This document shows, piece after piece, positions 50,310 through 60,370 of a stretch of DNA of 64,000 nt (positions are counted from its first letter, which is position 1; every line of letters begins with the position of its first letter). A program made the translations under genes and the position numbers. The DNA comes from Thermoprotei archaeon (GTDB taxonomy: Archaea > Thermoproteota > Thermoprotei > Gearchaeales > Gearchaeaceae). Under the pieces are notes generated by a model, which did not search any database, had not been told where the DNA came from, and saw nothing but the letters and a program-made list of their open reading frames with translations. The stretch covers positions 1 through 64,000 of the forward strand of contig JAFMCU010000005.1 in assembly GCA_017857595.1 (NCBI GenBank), given 5' to 3'.

Positions 50310-51240
50310 GGAAAAGGTATTTCAGTATAGTGAATTGTACTTTCTTCCATCTAAGGAATTTGGAGGTATCAAAAAAAGAGTTGAGGATGCTAAATTTGTT
50401 ATATTTGGTGTACCTTATGATGCTACCACCACATTTAGACCAGGAACACGATTCGCTCCATCTAGCATAAGGGAAGCTTCCATAAACATTGAAACCGTTA
50501 GCATCTTAACCAAAGATTATTTAGAATATGTTAATTTTTATGACGCAGGAGATTTGGATGTAATAGGCTTGGATGTAAAAGAGTGTTTAAGAAGAATAAC
50601 CACAACGATAGAAGATATTGTTCGCTCTGGAAGGTTTCCAATAATGATCGGAGGTGAGCATACCATTACATACGCTGCAATCAAAGCTTTAAGACCTGAT
50701 CAAATAATCATCTTTGATGCTCATTTCGATTTAAGGGATGAGTATCCTACAGGCACAAAATTAAGTCATGCAACTGTTTCAAGAAGGATTTATGAGGATA
50801 TAGGTGTTAAAAATATAGTTTATCTTGGAGTAAGAGCATGGAGCAAGGAAGAATATGACTTTCTTAAAAATACAGATATTCATGTTTATGATATTTTATC
50901 TTTAAAATATAGCTTCAATGAAGCTTTGAATACTATAAAAAATTTAACAAGGAATCACGAAAAGGTATATATTTCAATTGACATGGACGCTTTAGATCCA
51001 TCGCATGCTCCGGGTGTTAGTAATCCTGAGCCAAATGGAATATATACTCATGAAATTTATCCTATTCTTAAAGAATTAATCAATGAAAAATTGATAGGAA
51101 TGGATATTGTCGAGGTTTGCCCATCTTTCGATAATGGAAACACTTCAATTTTAGCGGCGAAGATTTTAATTGAATGTCTTACCTTATGGAATAAAAGCTT
51201 TATAGATAAAGTAAGATCAAGGCTTATTAAAAATCCTTAA
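50302..51240 (+). CDS. speB: Agmatinase / arginase family ureohydrolase
   Basis: GVPYDATTTFRPGTRFAP, GGEHTITY, DAHFDLRDE, SIDMDALDPSHAPG. Confidence 0.95.
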   Translation: MSKEKVFQYSELYFLPSKEFGGIKKRVEDAKFVIFGVPYDATTTFRPGTRFAPSSIREASINIETVSILTKDYLEYVNFYDAGDLDVIGLDVKECLRRITTTIEDIVRSGRFPIMIGGEHTITYAAIKALRPDQIIIFDAHFDLRDEYPTGTKLSHATVSRRIYEDIGVKNIVYLGVRAWSKEEYDFLKNTDIHVYDILSLKYSFNEALNTIKNLTRNHEKVYISIDMDALDPSHAPGVSNPEPNGIYTHEIYPILKELINEKLIGMDIVEVCPSFDNGNTSILAAKILIECLTLWNKSFIDKVRSRLIKNP

Positions 51241-51244
51241 AATA

Positions 51245-51421
51245 TCACTCAGCTTTAACTATTTTAGCAGCAGGTCTTTTTATTTTTATTAAAATCCTAG
51301 AATTGCAATAGATGCAAGAGAAATTTCTTACTGTAATACTTCTTTCTAAAATTTCTTTATATGATATTTTCCTTCCACATCTAATACATTGATATTCAAA
51401 GGATTGAGCAGATGTTTCCAT
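51245..51421 (-). CDS. rpoP: RNA polymerase subunit P (Rpb12-like), 58 aa, not in ORF track
   Basis: METSAQSFEYQCIRCGRKISYKEILERSITVRNFSCIYCNSRILIKIKRPAAKIVKAE; CxxC...CxxC, stop TGA at 51245-51247. Confidence 0.9.
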   Translation of the reverse strand: METSAQSFEYQCIRCGRKISYKEILERSITVRNFSCIYCNSRILIKIKRPAAKIVKAE

Positions 51422-51525
51422 AAAGTAGATACCTTATGATTAAATATTTAAGGTTTTAGTATTATAATTTATTATCAAAAGAATGAAAAATACAAACATT
51501 TCCGTCACAAGGCGGGGGTGGGTCC

Positions 51526-51825
51526 TTGGGTAAAAAGGAAACCGACGACCTCTTCTCTGTAGAAGACATATTAGAAAACTTAGATAAAGAACAAAAAAGA
51601 ATAAAAATTAGGTTCGAAAAAAGAAAATTTGGGAAGGGCGTTACTGTTATTGAAGGATTATCTGAAGATGTAGGTCTTGAGATAACTAAAGAGCTTAAAA
51701 CAAAATTAGCTTGTGGAGGAACCTATAAAAATGGGAATATTGAACTACAGGGCGATCATAGAAATACTGTAAAACAATATTTATTATCATTAGGATATTT
51801 GGAAGATAATATCATAGTAGAATAA
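51526..51825 (+). CDS. Translation initiation factor aIF1 (SUI1), inferred TTG start
   Basis: RIKIRFEKRKFGKGVTVIEGL...LKTKLACGGTYKNGNIELQGDHR; no in-frame ATG. Confidence 0.92.
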   Translation: MGKKETDDLFSVEDILENLDKEQKRIKIRFEKRKFGKGVTVIEGLSEDVGLEITKELKTKLACGGTYKNGNIELQGDHRNTVKQYLLSLGYLEDNIIVE

Positions 51826-52014
51826 ATGAGTATTAAAGATATTTTTAAAAATCTTAAATATAAGAAAAAATACGAACTAAGATGTCCCGAATGCGGAAGT
51901 AAAAATATTTATAAATTATTTTCAATGCAATGGCTTGCACCTTCACCTTATATATGCAAAGATTGTGGCTACACAGGATATATATTGATCGAATTTGAAG
52001 AGAGTAAAAAATAA
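51826..52014 (+). CDS. Small zinc-ribbon protein downstream of aIF1
   Basis: RCPECGSKN...ICKDCGYTGYI. Confidence 0.7.
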   Translation: MSIKDIFKNLKYKKKYELRCPECGSKNIYKLFSMQWLAPSPYICKDCGYTGYILIEFEESKK

Positions 52015-52015
52015 G

Positions 52016-52414
52016 CTAAAGATGAAACGGTAATCCGCTTTTTATGATTTTTTCTGGAGTCTTATCTTTCCATTTCTTTAAAAAATCCAAATCTTCATCC
52101 TTTTTTCTTAGTTCATCAGGAAGCATTATTGGTATTTCTTCTTGAATTGGATACCATCTATTGCATTTATTACAAATTATAATTCCTTCCACCACTTCCT
52201 TTTTTGTACATTCAAGACAATCTATTTTATTTATATCTATATTTTTTAAGTAATCTTTATTTAATCCACAATAATCCTTACAGAATGGTGTTTTTACTTG
52301 CAAATCTTTGTATTCATATCTTGTTTCACTAAACACTATAAATTCTAAAGGCCAATTTTTACAAATAGGGCAAGCCAACAGGTCTAATAATCTGTATTTC
52401 ACAAAGAAATACAA
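52016..52414 (-). CDS. Trm112-like zinc-binding methyltransferase partner
   Basis: LLDLLACPICK...IICNKCNRWYPIQEEIPIMLPDELR. Confidence 0.85.
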   Translation of the reverse strand: MYFFVKYRLLDLLACPICKNWPLEFIVFSETRYEYKDLQVKTPFCKDYCGLNKDYLKNIDINKIDCLECTKKEVVEGIIICNKCNRWYPIQEEIPIMLPDELRKKDEDLDFLKKWKDKTPEKIIKSGLPFHL

Positions 52415-52443
52415 TAAAATTTTGTATTTATTGTTATTGGTTA

Positions 52444-53208
52444 TTAGGATATGAGTTTAAGTTTAGGGAATTCTATTGTTCCTAACTTTTCATCTATTAC
52501 GAATGGAACTGCTTCTTCAATTATAGCATATTTCTTGGTTATTTCGGACATAAATCTTCTACTACTCATATCAACGTTTATTGCGCTTCCTGTAGAAAAA
52601 ATAGAAAATGGTGGAACGATAACGATTACATTATTTAATATCGTTGGAACATAAAGGATAGCTAGTAACTTTTTATGTTCCCCATACTCGTTTACGATAT
52701 TTATTGCAGGATGTTCATGACCTAAGATTATAATCTTGCTTTTAGGAATTATATTTCCAAATTCTTTATGTCCATGTATAATAAGGATTTCATTTTCGAA
52801 TAAATAATCAATTAGCGGATATCCAAATCTATTCGCTATAGGACGAATGAATGTGTCATGATTTCCTTTTATCAATATAATTTCTCTATAGTAAGAAGAA
52901 AGGTACAATAAAAAATTTTCAATTTCTTTAATTTCTTTTTTGTTTATTTTACCAAAACCATGTCTTATGTCTCCATTTATTATTATTCTGCGCGTATTCA
53001 ATATGCTATTTATTTTTTCTATTCTTCGCTTAATATCTTCTTTTTGAGTTTTTGGCATCATTATTCCTTTTTTCTGCAGTTCTTCTTCATAACCGAGATG
53101 TACATCACATATTACTGTACTATCAAGTTCTGGTAAATATAACGCTGGATAACCGGGAATAGGTATAGCTTTTTTTGAATATACTAATCTTATTTCTTTT
53201 TCATTCAT
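52444..53208 (-). CDS. Calcineurin-like metallophosphoesterase
   Basis: VICDVHLGYE, INGDIRHGFG, IKGNHDTF, IIHGHKEFG, LGHEHPA. Confidence 0.93.
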   Translation of the reverse strand: MNEKEIRLVYSKKAIPIPGYPALYLPELDSTVICDVHLGYEEELQKKGIMMPKTQKEDIKRRIEKINSILNTRRIIINGDIRHGFGKINKKEIKEIENFLLYLSSYYREIILIKGNHDTFIRPIANRFGYPLIDYLFENEILIIHGHKEFGNIIPKSKIIILGHEHPAINIVNEYGEHKKLLAILYVPTILNNVIVIVPPFSIFSTGSAINVDMSSRRFMSEITKKYAIIEEAVPFVIDEKLGTIEFPKLKLIS

Positions 53209-53795
53209 TAAACTCCTTTAAGCTTTTCACGAATTCTTTTCATTGTCCATTTTATTGAATTGGTTAAATTTTTAATAGATGACTGATCTTCTATGTTTAT
53301 GTTCTTCAAAATTATTTGAGTAACATTACCTTCATTATCTTTAATTATTTCATAATCAAAGGCTTCTTCAACTTTTTTACCACTTTCTATATCTGTCGTT
53401 TTTTTCCCATCGAAAACCTTTTTAATTAAAAAGTTCTTAAATGGAGAAATATCCTCTTTAAACTTTAAATCAGGATTAGGAATTATTTCAATTGTATTGT
53501 TTTGATAGAAATTTAATGTAGATAAAAGATAACCGTCAATATCTACTATTTTTTCCACGTGAACAGCTTTAGCTTTTTCTTTTGGCTGAGTGTAAACTTC
53601 TTGCTGCTTAATTTCGGGAACTTCTTCCTTTTTTTGTAATAATTCGCTTGCAGTCGTGAAGCTAGATTCTGCGAGAGCTTTATCAATCAAGTTTAAGTTA
53701 ATATTAATTAAATCTAATTCATCTTCAATTTGCTTTTTTCTTGTTTCTAATTGTTTTTTTAATTCAGCTAATTTTTTAACGTAATCTTCTGACAT
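53208..53795 (-). CDS. Uncharacterised coiled-coil protein in a ligase/phosphoesterase operon
   Basis: N-terminal coiled coil and conserved-looking C-terminal domain; start abuts lig and stop overlaps phosphoesterase start. Confidence 0.6.
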   Translation of the reverse strand: MSEDYVKKLAELKKQLETRKKQIEDELDLININLNLIDKALAESSFTTASELLQKKEEVPEIKQQEVYTQPKEKAKAVHVEKIVDIDGYLLSTLNFYQNNTIEIIPNPDLKFKEDISPFKNFLIKKVFDGKKTTDIESGKKVEEAFDYEIIKDNEGNVTQIILKNINIEDQSSIKNLTNSIKWTMKRIREKLKGV

Positions 53796-53817
53796 TTTAT
53801 TATTTACTAATTATATT

Positions 53818-55608
53818 TTATTCCTTAATTTCTATCTTTTTAAGTTGTCTTTTATACATTTCAATAACTTCTTCTTCAGTTGTTGCATCTTCAGGCTTTT
53901 TGTCTTCTCTGTATCTTCCTGTAAACCTTGGGAATCTAATTGCTAATCCAGAATCCTTACTTATCAAACCTTGAGCAGTTGTGTGAATTGGACTTAAGGT
54001 TATTTCATCACCGATAACTTCTATAACAAAATTAGGAACATACCAGACATCTGCATCTATTTTACTTACTACTCTAGGGTGTATATGGTCAATTTTATAA
54101 GGTTCTAATAGTTTAGGCAGTTTTTCTAAATCTTCGTCAGTAAATCCTGAACCAAGTTTGCAGATAGTTTTGAAGACATCGTTTTTATCATCATAAACTG
54201 CAACTAATAAGCCTCCGAGTTTTCCGGCTCTTCTACCTGTACCATAAAATCCTCCTACAACTACTACATCAATAGGTTCAATCATTTTAGATTGATATGA
54301 TCTTTTAAATTTTATCCACAGGAAGCCTCTAGAACCTGCTTTATAAATAGAATCATCTTTTATAGATTTGCACATCAAGCCTTCACATCCAGAAGATACA
54401 GCCTCGTTAAAGAATTTTGTAAATTCTTCTTCATTTGAAACTAGCTTACCTACAGCTAATCTTATATAATCATTTGTAACCACAATTTTTTCAAGGAACT
54501 CTTTTCTCTTAAGAATAGGTAAATCTATCAATTCTTCTTCATCAATATATATAATATCGAATAAATATACAACGGTTGGATATTCTTCAATTGCTTTTTC
54601 TACATCATATTTTCTTCTTCTATGCATTAATTCTTGAAAAGGAAGCATCTCTCCTGTCAGTGCATTTACAGCGACTATTTCTCCTTCTAATATTACTTCA
54701 TTTGCTTTCAAATTGTTTTTTATATTTTCTATAATATCAGGATAGTGATTCGTTATGTTTTCAAGTGATCTCGAGAACAGTATGAATTCATTTCCTTTTT
54801 TATGAATTTGAACTCTTTCTCCATCATACTTATATTCAGCTATAAACTTGGGTCCTAATCTTGTAAATATTTCCTCAACAGATTCAGCTCTTTCAGCTAA
54901 CATAGGTCTTACAGGAATTCCAATACGTACTTTTATTTTCTTTAAACCTTCAATTCCTTCATTTAATGCTACTTTAGCAACATAACCAAGGTCGCTTGAG
55001 ACATTGTAAGCTCTTTCAACGAGTTCACGATAATCTTTACTTCCTAAGTAAGCTATGGCTATAGCATCTAATATAGTCATATCAGCTAATCCCAGCCTTA
55101 AGGTTCCTACGATCGTTCTTGCTAAGTACTTAGCTTCGTTTGGCGTTGCCTTTTTTAAAAGGCCACTTATAATCTTAATCTTTGCATCTTGAGAACCCTC
55201 TCCAGTTATTTTTGCTACTTTATCCAATGTTTCATATACTTCGTCTACTGTTAGTTTTTCCTCGTTTAAACCTATAAATTCAAATAATGCTGCTTGCCTC
55301 TTTTGGGTTATAATTTCTTGCGCAATTATACCTATATCTCCTTTTTTCTTCAATTCTTCATTAATTTTATTTACGTTTACTCCAGTAGCTAAAGATAAAG
55401 CTCTTACCATAAATTTTTCTGCAAAACCCAATTCTAACCCGACATAGTCAGGATAAAGTTTTCCCTGTGTTAGGTAAACAATTTTATCTACATTTTCTTT
55501 TGATGCTTTTTTTAATAGATTGACAAGTATATCAGTAATTTCCAATCTACTTGTAGTACTGGATATTTTCTCATAAGCGTTAACAATTTCAGAATATGGA
55601 AGACTCAC
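53818..55608 (-). CDS. lig: ATP-dependent DNA ligase
   Basis: EYKYDGERVQIHKKG nucleotidylation motif, LEGEIVAVN, LWIKFKRSY. Confidence 0.97.
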   Translation of the reverse strand: MSLPYSEIVNAYEKISSTTSRLEITDILVNLLKKASKENVDKIVYLTQGKLYPDYVGLELGFAEKFMVRALSLATGVNVNKINEELKKKGDIGIIAQEIITQKRQAALFEFIGLNEEKLTVDEVYETLDKVAKITGEGSQDAKIKIISGLLKKATPNEAKYLARTIVGTLRLGLADMTILDAIAIAYLGSKDYRELVERAYNVSSDLGYVAKVALNEGIEGLKKIKVRIGIPVRPMLAERAESVEEIFTRLGPKFIAEYKYDGERVQIHKKGNEFILFSRSLENITNHYPDIIENIKNNLKANEVILEGEIVAVNALTGEMLPFQELMHRRRKYDVEKAIEEYPTVVYLFDIIYIDEEELIDLPILKRKEFLEKIVVTNDYIRLAVGKLVSNEEEFTKFFNEAVSSGCEGLMCKSIKDDSIYKAGSRGFLWIKFKRSYQSKMIEPIDVVVVGGFYGTGRRAGKLGGLLVAVYDDKNDVFKTICKLGSGFTDEDLEKLPKLLEPYKIDHIHPRVVSKIDADVWYVPNFVIEVIGDEITLSPIHTTAQGLISKDSGLAIRFPRFTGRYREDKKPEDATTEEEVIEMYKRQLKKIEIKE

Positions 55609-55652
55609 AAATTTAAATTTTCTACTTTTCTAATATGTTTAACTACTAAGTA

Positions 55653-56372
55653 TTAATTAAATTTATAAAACTTAATGCCATCGTAGAAGGTTCTAGCTAC
55701 GTAGATATTCTCTGGTTTGTTTTTAGTGAGAACTATTTCCAAATATTTTATAATATTATATTCATTTATTAAAGTTACAGTTATATTTTCTAAATGATTT
55801 TCATAAATATTATCTGATATCTTTCTTATTTCATAATTATTTAACAAATTATTCAAATTTGGCTTATAATTTTTATTATCTATTACATTTATTATTACAA
55901 CTGATTTTTTATACTTTGTTTTTTTAAAATCTTTATTAAAAATATTTACTCTTGATCCCGATTTAAATAGAAAGGGATAGACAAAAAAATCAGGTATATT
56001 ATATCTAGAAATATCATTTAATAAATCATTAATTATTAGATTTATATCGATTTCTTTTAAATTAGATTCAATATATTTATCTAATATTTTAATACCTATT
56101 AATGTACCGATAAACATACCTAATTCCCATGCGCAAGGTAACTCGTAATATATTAGGATTTCATTATTTTCTAATATTCCCAAATTATCACAAAAATTTT
56201 TGATTTCTTCCATCATCTCATGTGGAATCTTATTGTAGAATTTTAATCCTTTTCCCTGAAAAACGTATAAATTTAATCCTTTATCAATTGGTAAAAAATC
56301 TACTACATTATTTTTATATGAAATCGATAAATATGCCGGTATGAAAAGTGAATATTTAATGTTTTTATTCAT
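55653..56372 (-). CDS. Uncharacterised protein, possible degenerate GHMP-kinase-like fold
   Basis: LPCAWELGMFIGTLIG resembles a degraded GHMP motif; weak. Confidence 0.35.
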   Translation of the reverse strand: MNKNIKYSLFIPAYLSISYKNNVVDFLPIDKGLNLYVFQGKGLKFYNKIPHEMMEEIKNFCDNLGILENNEILIYYELPCAWELGMFIGTLIGIKILDKYIESNLKEIDINLIINDLLNDISRYNIPDFFVYPFLFKSGSRVNIFNKDFKKTKYKKSVVIINVIDNKNYKPNLNNLLNNYEIRKISDNIYENHLENITVTLINEYNIIKYLEIVLTKNKPENIYVARTFYDGIKFYKFN

Positions 56373-57534
56373 GGTTTAGTAATTTCTTAAAAGTTAAAAG
56401 AGGTTGATATTCTTTTAATAAATCTCTTATAGCTAGAATCTTATTTAGATACATATACCTATTGCTTAAGAAATTTTCCATCAGTTTTTCTAGGTCCTTT
56501 TGATTCAGATCTTCAATAAATACGATTTCGCAAGCTCCCATTTTTTTAAGTGAAATAGAATTGTTAATTTTCTCTGTGTGACCTTTGAGTAAAAACACAA
56601 TAAAAGGCTTTTCGAAAAAAATTGCCTCGAATAGCGAAGTATGTCCACCCGTAACTATTAGAGCTTTTGATTTATGTATATTTTCTTCAATAAATTGCTT
56701 ATCCATGTAACCGAATATGTTCAAATTATTTTTCCTAAAATTTTTTAAATATCTTATACCTGTAAATATATTATATTTATAAATTAGATTAGAGTTATTC
56801 AATAAATTTAAAATATATTTAAGATAGGAAAATCTTTCTTGCAATGTACCTGCTATTAGAATTGTTATCATATTATCTTCTTTAATATTTTTATAATTAA
56901 ATATTTTATCTAAAAATATAAGAGGACCTATAAAAATAATTTTTTTAAAATTAGCAATATTTTTTATTCTTATATTTTTAGAGGAAACTGTATAAGGAGG
57001 CTTTATGTCTGGTATTATAATATATTTTGCTTTTCTCCACCAATAAAAAATAATCTCATATATAATTCTTTCAGATAAATTTTTCAAAAATTTTATGAAA
57101 CTATTCATCGGCTTTATTCTTGGTATTTCCACAAAGATTTGGTTACTTATAACAATTGTTTTTATTCCTAATAAATTCGAAGCGATAACCGATGATATTC
57201 TACTATCACATATAACAACATCAGGCTTTATTGCTAACAAGTTTCTAAATTCAATGAATAAATGAAATAGCCACGAAATTTGGAATTTTATAAATTCTCT
57301 TGACAAAGTTATCTTAAAAGATAATCTTCCTCTATCGTCGAAATAATACTTAATCTCTTTGTTATTGATTATATTCTTATATAAGTTACTAAAATAATTA
57401 TAACCATCGTAATATGTACTTATATAAACTTTATGTTTTTCTTTTAAAAGAAATTGAATTATATAATTACAACGTGAAGAATGTCCAAATCCTAAACCGT
57501 TTATACTAAAGTAAATCTTTTTTATCGAGCTCAA
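56365..57534 (-). CDS. MurG/GT28-like glycosyltransferase
   Basis: INGLGFGHSSRCNYI N-terminus; VTGGHTSLFEAIFFEKPFIVF. Confidence 0.82.
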   Translation of the reverse strand: MSSIKKIYFSINGLGFGHSSRCNYIIQFLLKEKHKVYISTYYDGYNYFSNLYKNIINNKEIKYYFDDRGRLSFKITLSREFIKFQISWLFHLFIEFRNLLAIKPDVVICDSRISSVIASNLLGIKTIVISNQIFVEIPRIKPMNSFIKFLKNLSERIIYEIIFYWWRKAKYIIIPDIKPPYTVSSKNIRIKNIANFKKIIFIGPLIFLDKIFNYKNIKEDNMITILIAGTLQERFSYLKYILNLLNNSNLIYKYNIFTGIRYLKNFRKNNLNIFGYMDKQFIEENIHKSKALIVTGGHTSLFEAIFFEKPFIVFLLKGHTEKINNSISLKKMGACEIVFIEDLNQKDLEKLMENFLSNRYMYLNKILAIRDLLKEYQPLLTFKKLLNHE

Positions 57535-58160
57535 TGCACCCCTTTTTCTATTTCTTTTTTAATTATCCTTGAACTTGGTTCCAATTCACCAAAAATTTCA
57601 GCTTGAAATGTATAAATTTTTGTACCTTTCCATAACCATGCATCTGGTGGCAATCCTGCTTTTAAGCAAGCATTACATAGGAATGTTTCGCTGTCCCATC
57701 TATTTTCAACGGCAACTTGTGGAAGTAAAAGACCAGATGAAAAACCATGTTCTATTATTAATCCATCCCTACCAATTTTTATTAAACTTGGCAGTTTTTT
57801 CTTATCAACATCTACCAATTTAGGCTCAGTAAGCACGCTTACTTCAAATACGACTTTATTTAATTCGCTAATATGTAATGGAGGAAATCTGAAATCTTCT
57901 GTAGCTGCTAAAATTGCTGATTTAACTACTAATGTATATAATTCTTCATTAGGAAATGGAAAACCAATACAGCCTCTCAATTCTTTATTTATAACATCAT
58001 CAATAACTTCATATTTTTCGATCGTTGTAAATACTCCTCTTTTTAAATTCAAATCTGGATCGTAGATAATTGGTTTAATAACCCCATTTCCTTTTAAATA
58101 TTCATAAACTGCCTTTCTAGCCAATTTTACTAAAAAAGCACCTTTTTGTAACGATAACAT
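57531..58160 (-). CDS. AMMECR1 family protein
   Basis: LRGCIGFPFPNEELY, SVLTEPKLV, WDSETFLCNACLKAGLPPDAW. Confidence 0.94.
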   Translation of the reverse strand: MLSLQKGAFLVKLARKAVYEYLKGNGVIKPIIYDPDLNLKRGVFTTIEKYEVIDDVINKELRGCIGFPFPNEELYTLVVKSAILAATEDFRFPPLHISELNKVVFEVSVLTEPKLVDVDKKKLPSLIKIGRDGLIIEHGFSSGLLLPQVAVENRWDSETFLCNACLKAGLPPDAWLWKGTKIYTFQAEIFGELEPSSRIIKKEIEKGVH

Positions 58161-58168
58161 ATTTATAT

Positions 58169-58636
58169 TTATTTTAAAATTTCCTTTAATTCACTTTCTA
58201 TATTTTTCCAATGAGAACCATGCCAATAAATTTTCTTACAATTACTACACATCCAAAATTCGTCATTATTTTCTATTATTCTTCTTGGTAATTTTTCTTG
58301 CAATTCTTTTTTATCAACAAATATAAGCTTATTATTGCATTCAATACATCTACTTCCTATCTCTAACTGATCCGTTTTTACATTTAAAATATTTAATATT
58401 TGCTTAATTGTCTCTATTTTTCTCTCTTTCTTAATTAGAATCACTTCAACATCGTTCCTAATAGCCTTGTAACTCAATTGTTCATCTCTAGTTACTAATA
58501 CACCTTGTAGCTCTTTTGTTAACTTTAATAAATAATCATCATCTATATTAGGTTCATAAAAAACATCAAATCCCAATAGTCTCAACCATTTTGCTATATT
58601 GCCTAGCATACCATCAACTATAATTTTCATCGTCAA
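58169..58636 (-). CDS. Mut7-C RNAse (PIN-like) domain protein with zinc ribbon
   Basis: VDGMLGNIAKWLRLLGFDV, TRDEQL, RCIECN..MCSNCKKIYWHGSHW. Confidence 0.92.
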   Translation of the reverse strand: MTMKIIVDGMLGNIAKWLRLLGFDVFYEPNIDDDYLLKLTKELQGVLVTRDEQLSYKAIRNDVEVILIKKERKIETIKQILNILNVKTDQLEIGSRCIECNNKLIFVDKKELQEKLPRRIIENNDEFWMCSNCKKIYWHGSHWKNIESELKEILK

Positions 58637-59484
58637 TTCATCGCAATTATTTTTACTACGTCATTTTTAGAAATTGTTCCAACGATTTCTCCATTTATAT
58701 CTATCACTGGCAAGGCTGGAAGATTGTAGCTTAAAATTAGGTTGACCGCCTTAATCAATTTTTCATTAATATTTATTGCTATATCTATTTTATACATAAG
58801 TCTTTCTGCAACATTTCCTATTTTTATTTTTGTAAATTCTTCGTTGCCTCTAATCAATGATGATTTTGACTTTAATATTTCATTTTCATCCATTGTTGCA
58901 ATTTTAGATAAAGTTATAACACCAACTGGATTCTTATTATCTTCAACTATTACGATATCAAATCCTTCAATAAATTTTTCGACAATTTTGTTGAAGCTAG
59001 AAAATATATTAACATTAGCAAATCTTGAGCTCATGACATCTCTGACTTTTATACTTTCAATGGGATATTGCTGAAAAACTTTACAAGCATCAGTTTTAGA
59101 GAATATTCCTGTTAACTCATTATCTTGTAGGATAACAACACTTCCTATCTTCTCATGATACATTATTTCACATGCTTCCTTTGCATTTGCTTCGGTAGGC
59201 AGAGTAATAACTTTATTTTTCATTACCTTTTTAACTGTTATTAAACTAAGACTTTCAGGATAATCTGATCCTAATTTTGTTAGTATCAAGGCAATATCTC
59301 TTAAGCTCAATATTCCAACAACTTTCCCATTATCTGAAACGACAACTCTAGAAATGTTATACTTAAACATAATCTTCCTTGCATATGATAAAGTATCATT
59401 TGGTTGAACGATATATACTTGGTTTGTATAAAAACCCTTAATTGGTATTTTTGAATATAAATTATTTTCTTTGGAAATACTCAC
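58633..59484 (-). CDS. CBS-domain protein (about four CBS repeats)
   Basis: Repeated (V/I)GI(L/F)S..D pattern. Confidence 0.9.
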   Translation of the reverse strand: MSISKENNLYSKIPIKGFYTNQVYIVQPNDTLSYARKIMFKYNISRVVVSDNGKVVGILSLRDIALILTKLGSDYPESLSLITVKKVMKNKVITLPTEANAKEACEIMYHEKIGSVVILQDNELTGIFSKTDACKVFQQYPIESIKVRDVMSSRFANVNIFSSFNKIVEKFIEGFDIVIVEDNKNPVGVITLSKIATMDENEILKSKSSLIRGNEEFTKIKIGNVAERLMYKIDIAININEKLIKAVNLILSYNLPALPVIDINGEIVGTISKNDVVKIIAMN

Positions 59485-59521
59485 TGATTATATAATGTTA
59501 ATAAAATTTTTTATAATTTTA

Positions 59522-60370
59522 TTATTGAATAGAAGGAAGCAAATACTTTACAATATCGTCTTTAGTAATTGAACCAAGATATTCATTATTTGATCCGACT
59601 ATGGGCAATCTACTAATTTTATATTTAAGCATGGTTTTAGCAGCTTCTATAATGGTACAATTAGGTCTTATCTTTATTACATTTTTGTTCATAATTTTAT
59701 TAACCGTTATGTAATTTGATTCTTTATGATTTTCTAGAGCTATATTTAAACCAGGTATCTTAGCAATAAGTACATCATAATGGGTTATAACCCCTACAAC
59801 TTTTTTATCCTTATCCAAAACAAATAATCCATTCGTATTTTCTTCCTTCATTTTTTCCCATACTTTAAACAATGTGTCATCTGAATAGCAGAAACCTTTA
59901 TTCTTTTTAACAACATCAATTACTTTGCTATTCAATAGCTCGGTATTTATTTTAGTTAATGCATCCATAACATTTTCTAAACTTAATATTCCGGAATAGC
60001 GTTTATTTTGTTCATCTTCTATGACTGGAATACAATCTTCCCTCCTTTGTAGCATTTCTTCTGTAATCTCCTTTATTTCTGTTTTTATACATGTATATAA
60101 CAATACTTCTTCTAGAACATCCTGAACTAACATGGCTGATGTCTTTGATGAGGATTTTAAGAATTTATATCTTTTAACAGTTCCTACCAACTTACTTCCT
60201 TCATTTGTTACAGGTATTTGGCAGATACCTCTACTTCGAAATATAGATTTAACCTTTATAATGAGGTCATCAGGTAAAACAGGTCTAATAGTATCATCTA
60301 GAATTTCATTTACCCTTATAACATAACTTGAAGTTATTGCTTTTTTAAAAAAACTCAATCTTCTCTGCAT
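59522..60370 (-). CDS. CBS-domain protein (about four CBS repeats)
   Basis: Repeated VGVITHYDV / LGSITKDDIVKY pattern. Confidence 0.88.
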   Translation of the reverse strand: MQRRLSFFKKAITSSYVIRVNEILDDTIRPVLPDDLIIKVKSIFRSRGICQIPVTNEGSKLVGTVKRYKFLKSSSKTSAMLVQDVLEEVLLYTCIKTEIKEITEEMLQRREDCIPVIEDEQNKRYSGILSLENVMDALTKINTELLNSKVIDVVKKNKGFCYSDDTLFKVWEKMKEENTNGLFVLDKDKKVVGVITHYDVLIAKIPGLNIALENHKESNYITVNKIMNKNVIKIRPNCTIIEAAKTMLKYKISRLPIVGSNNEYLGSITKDDIVKYLLPSIQ

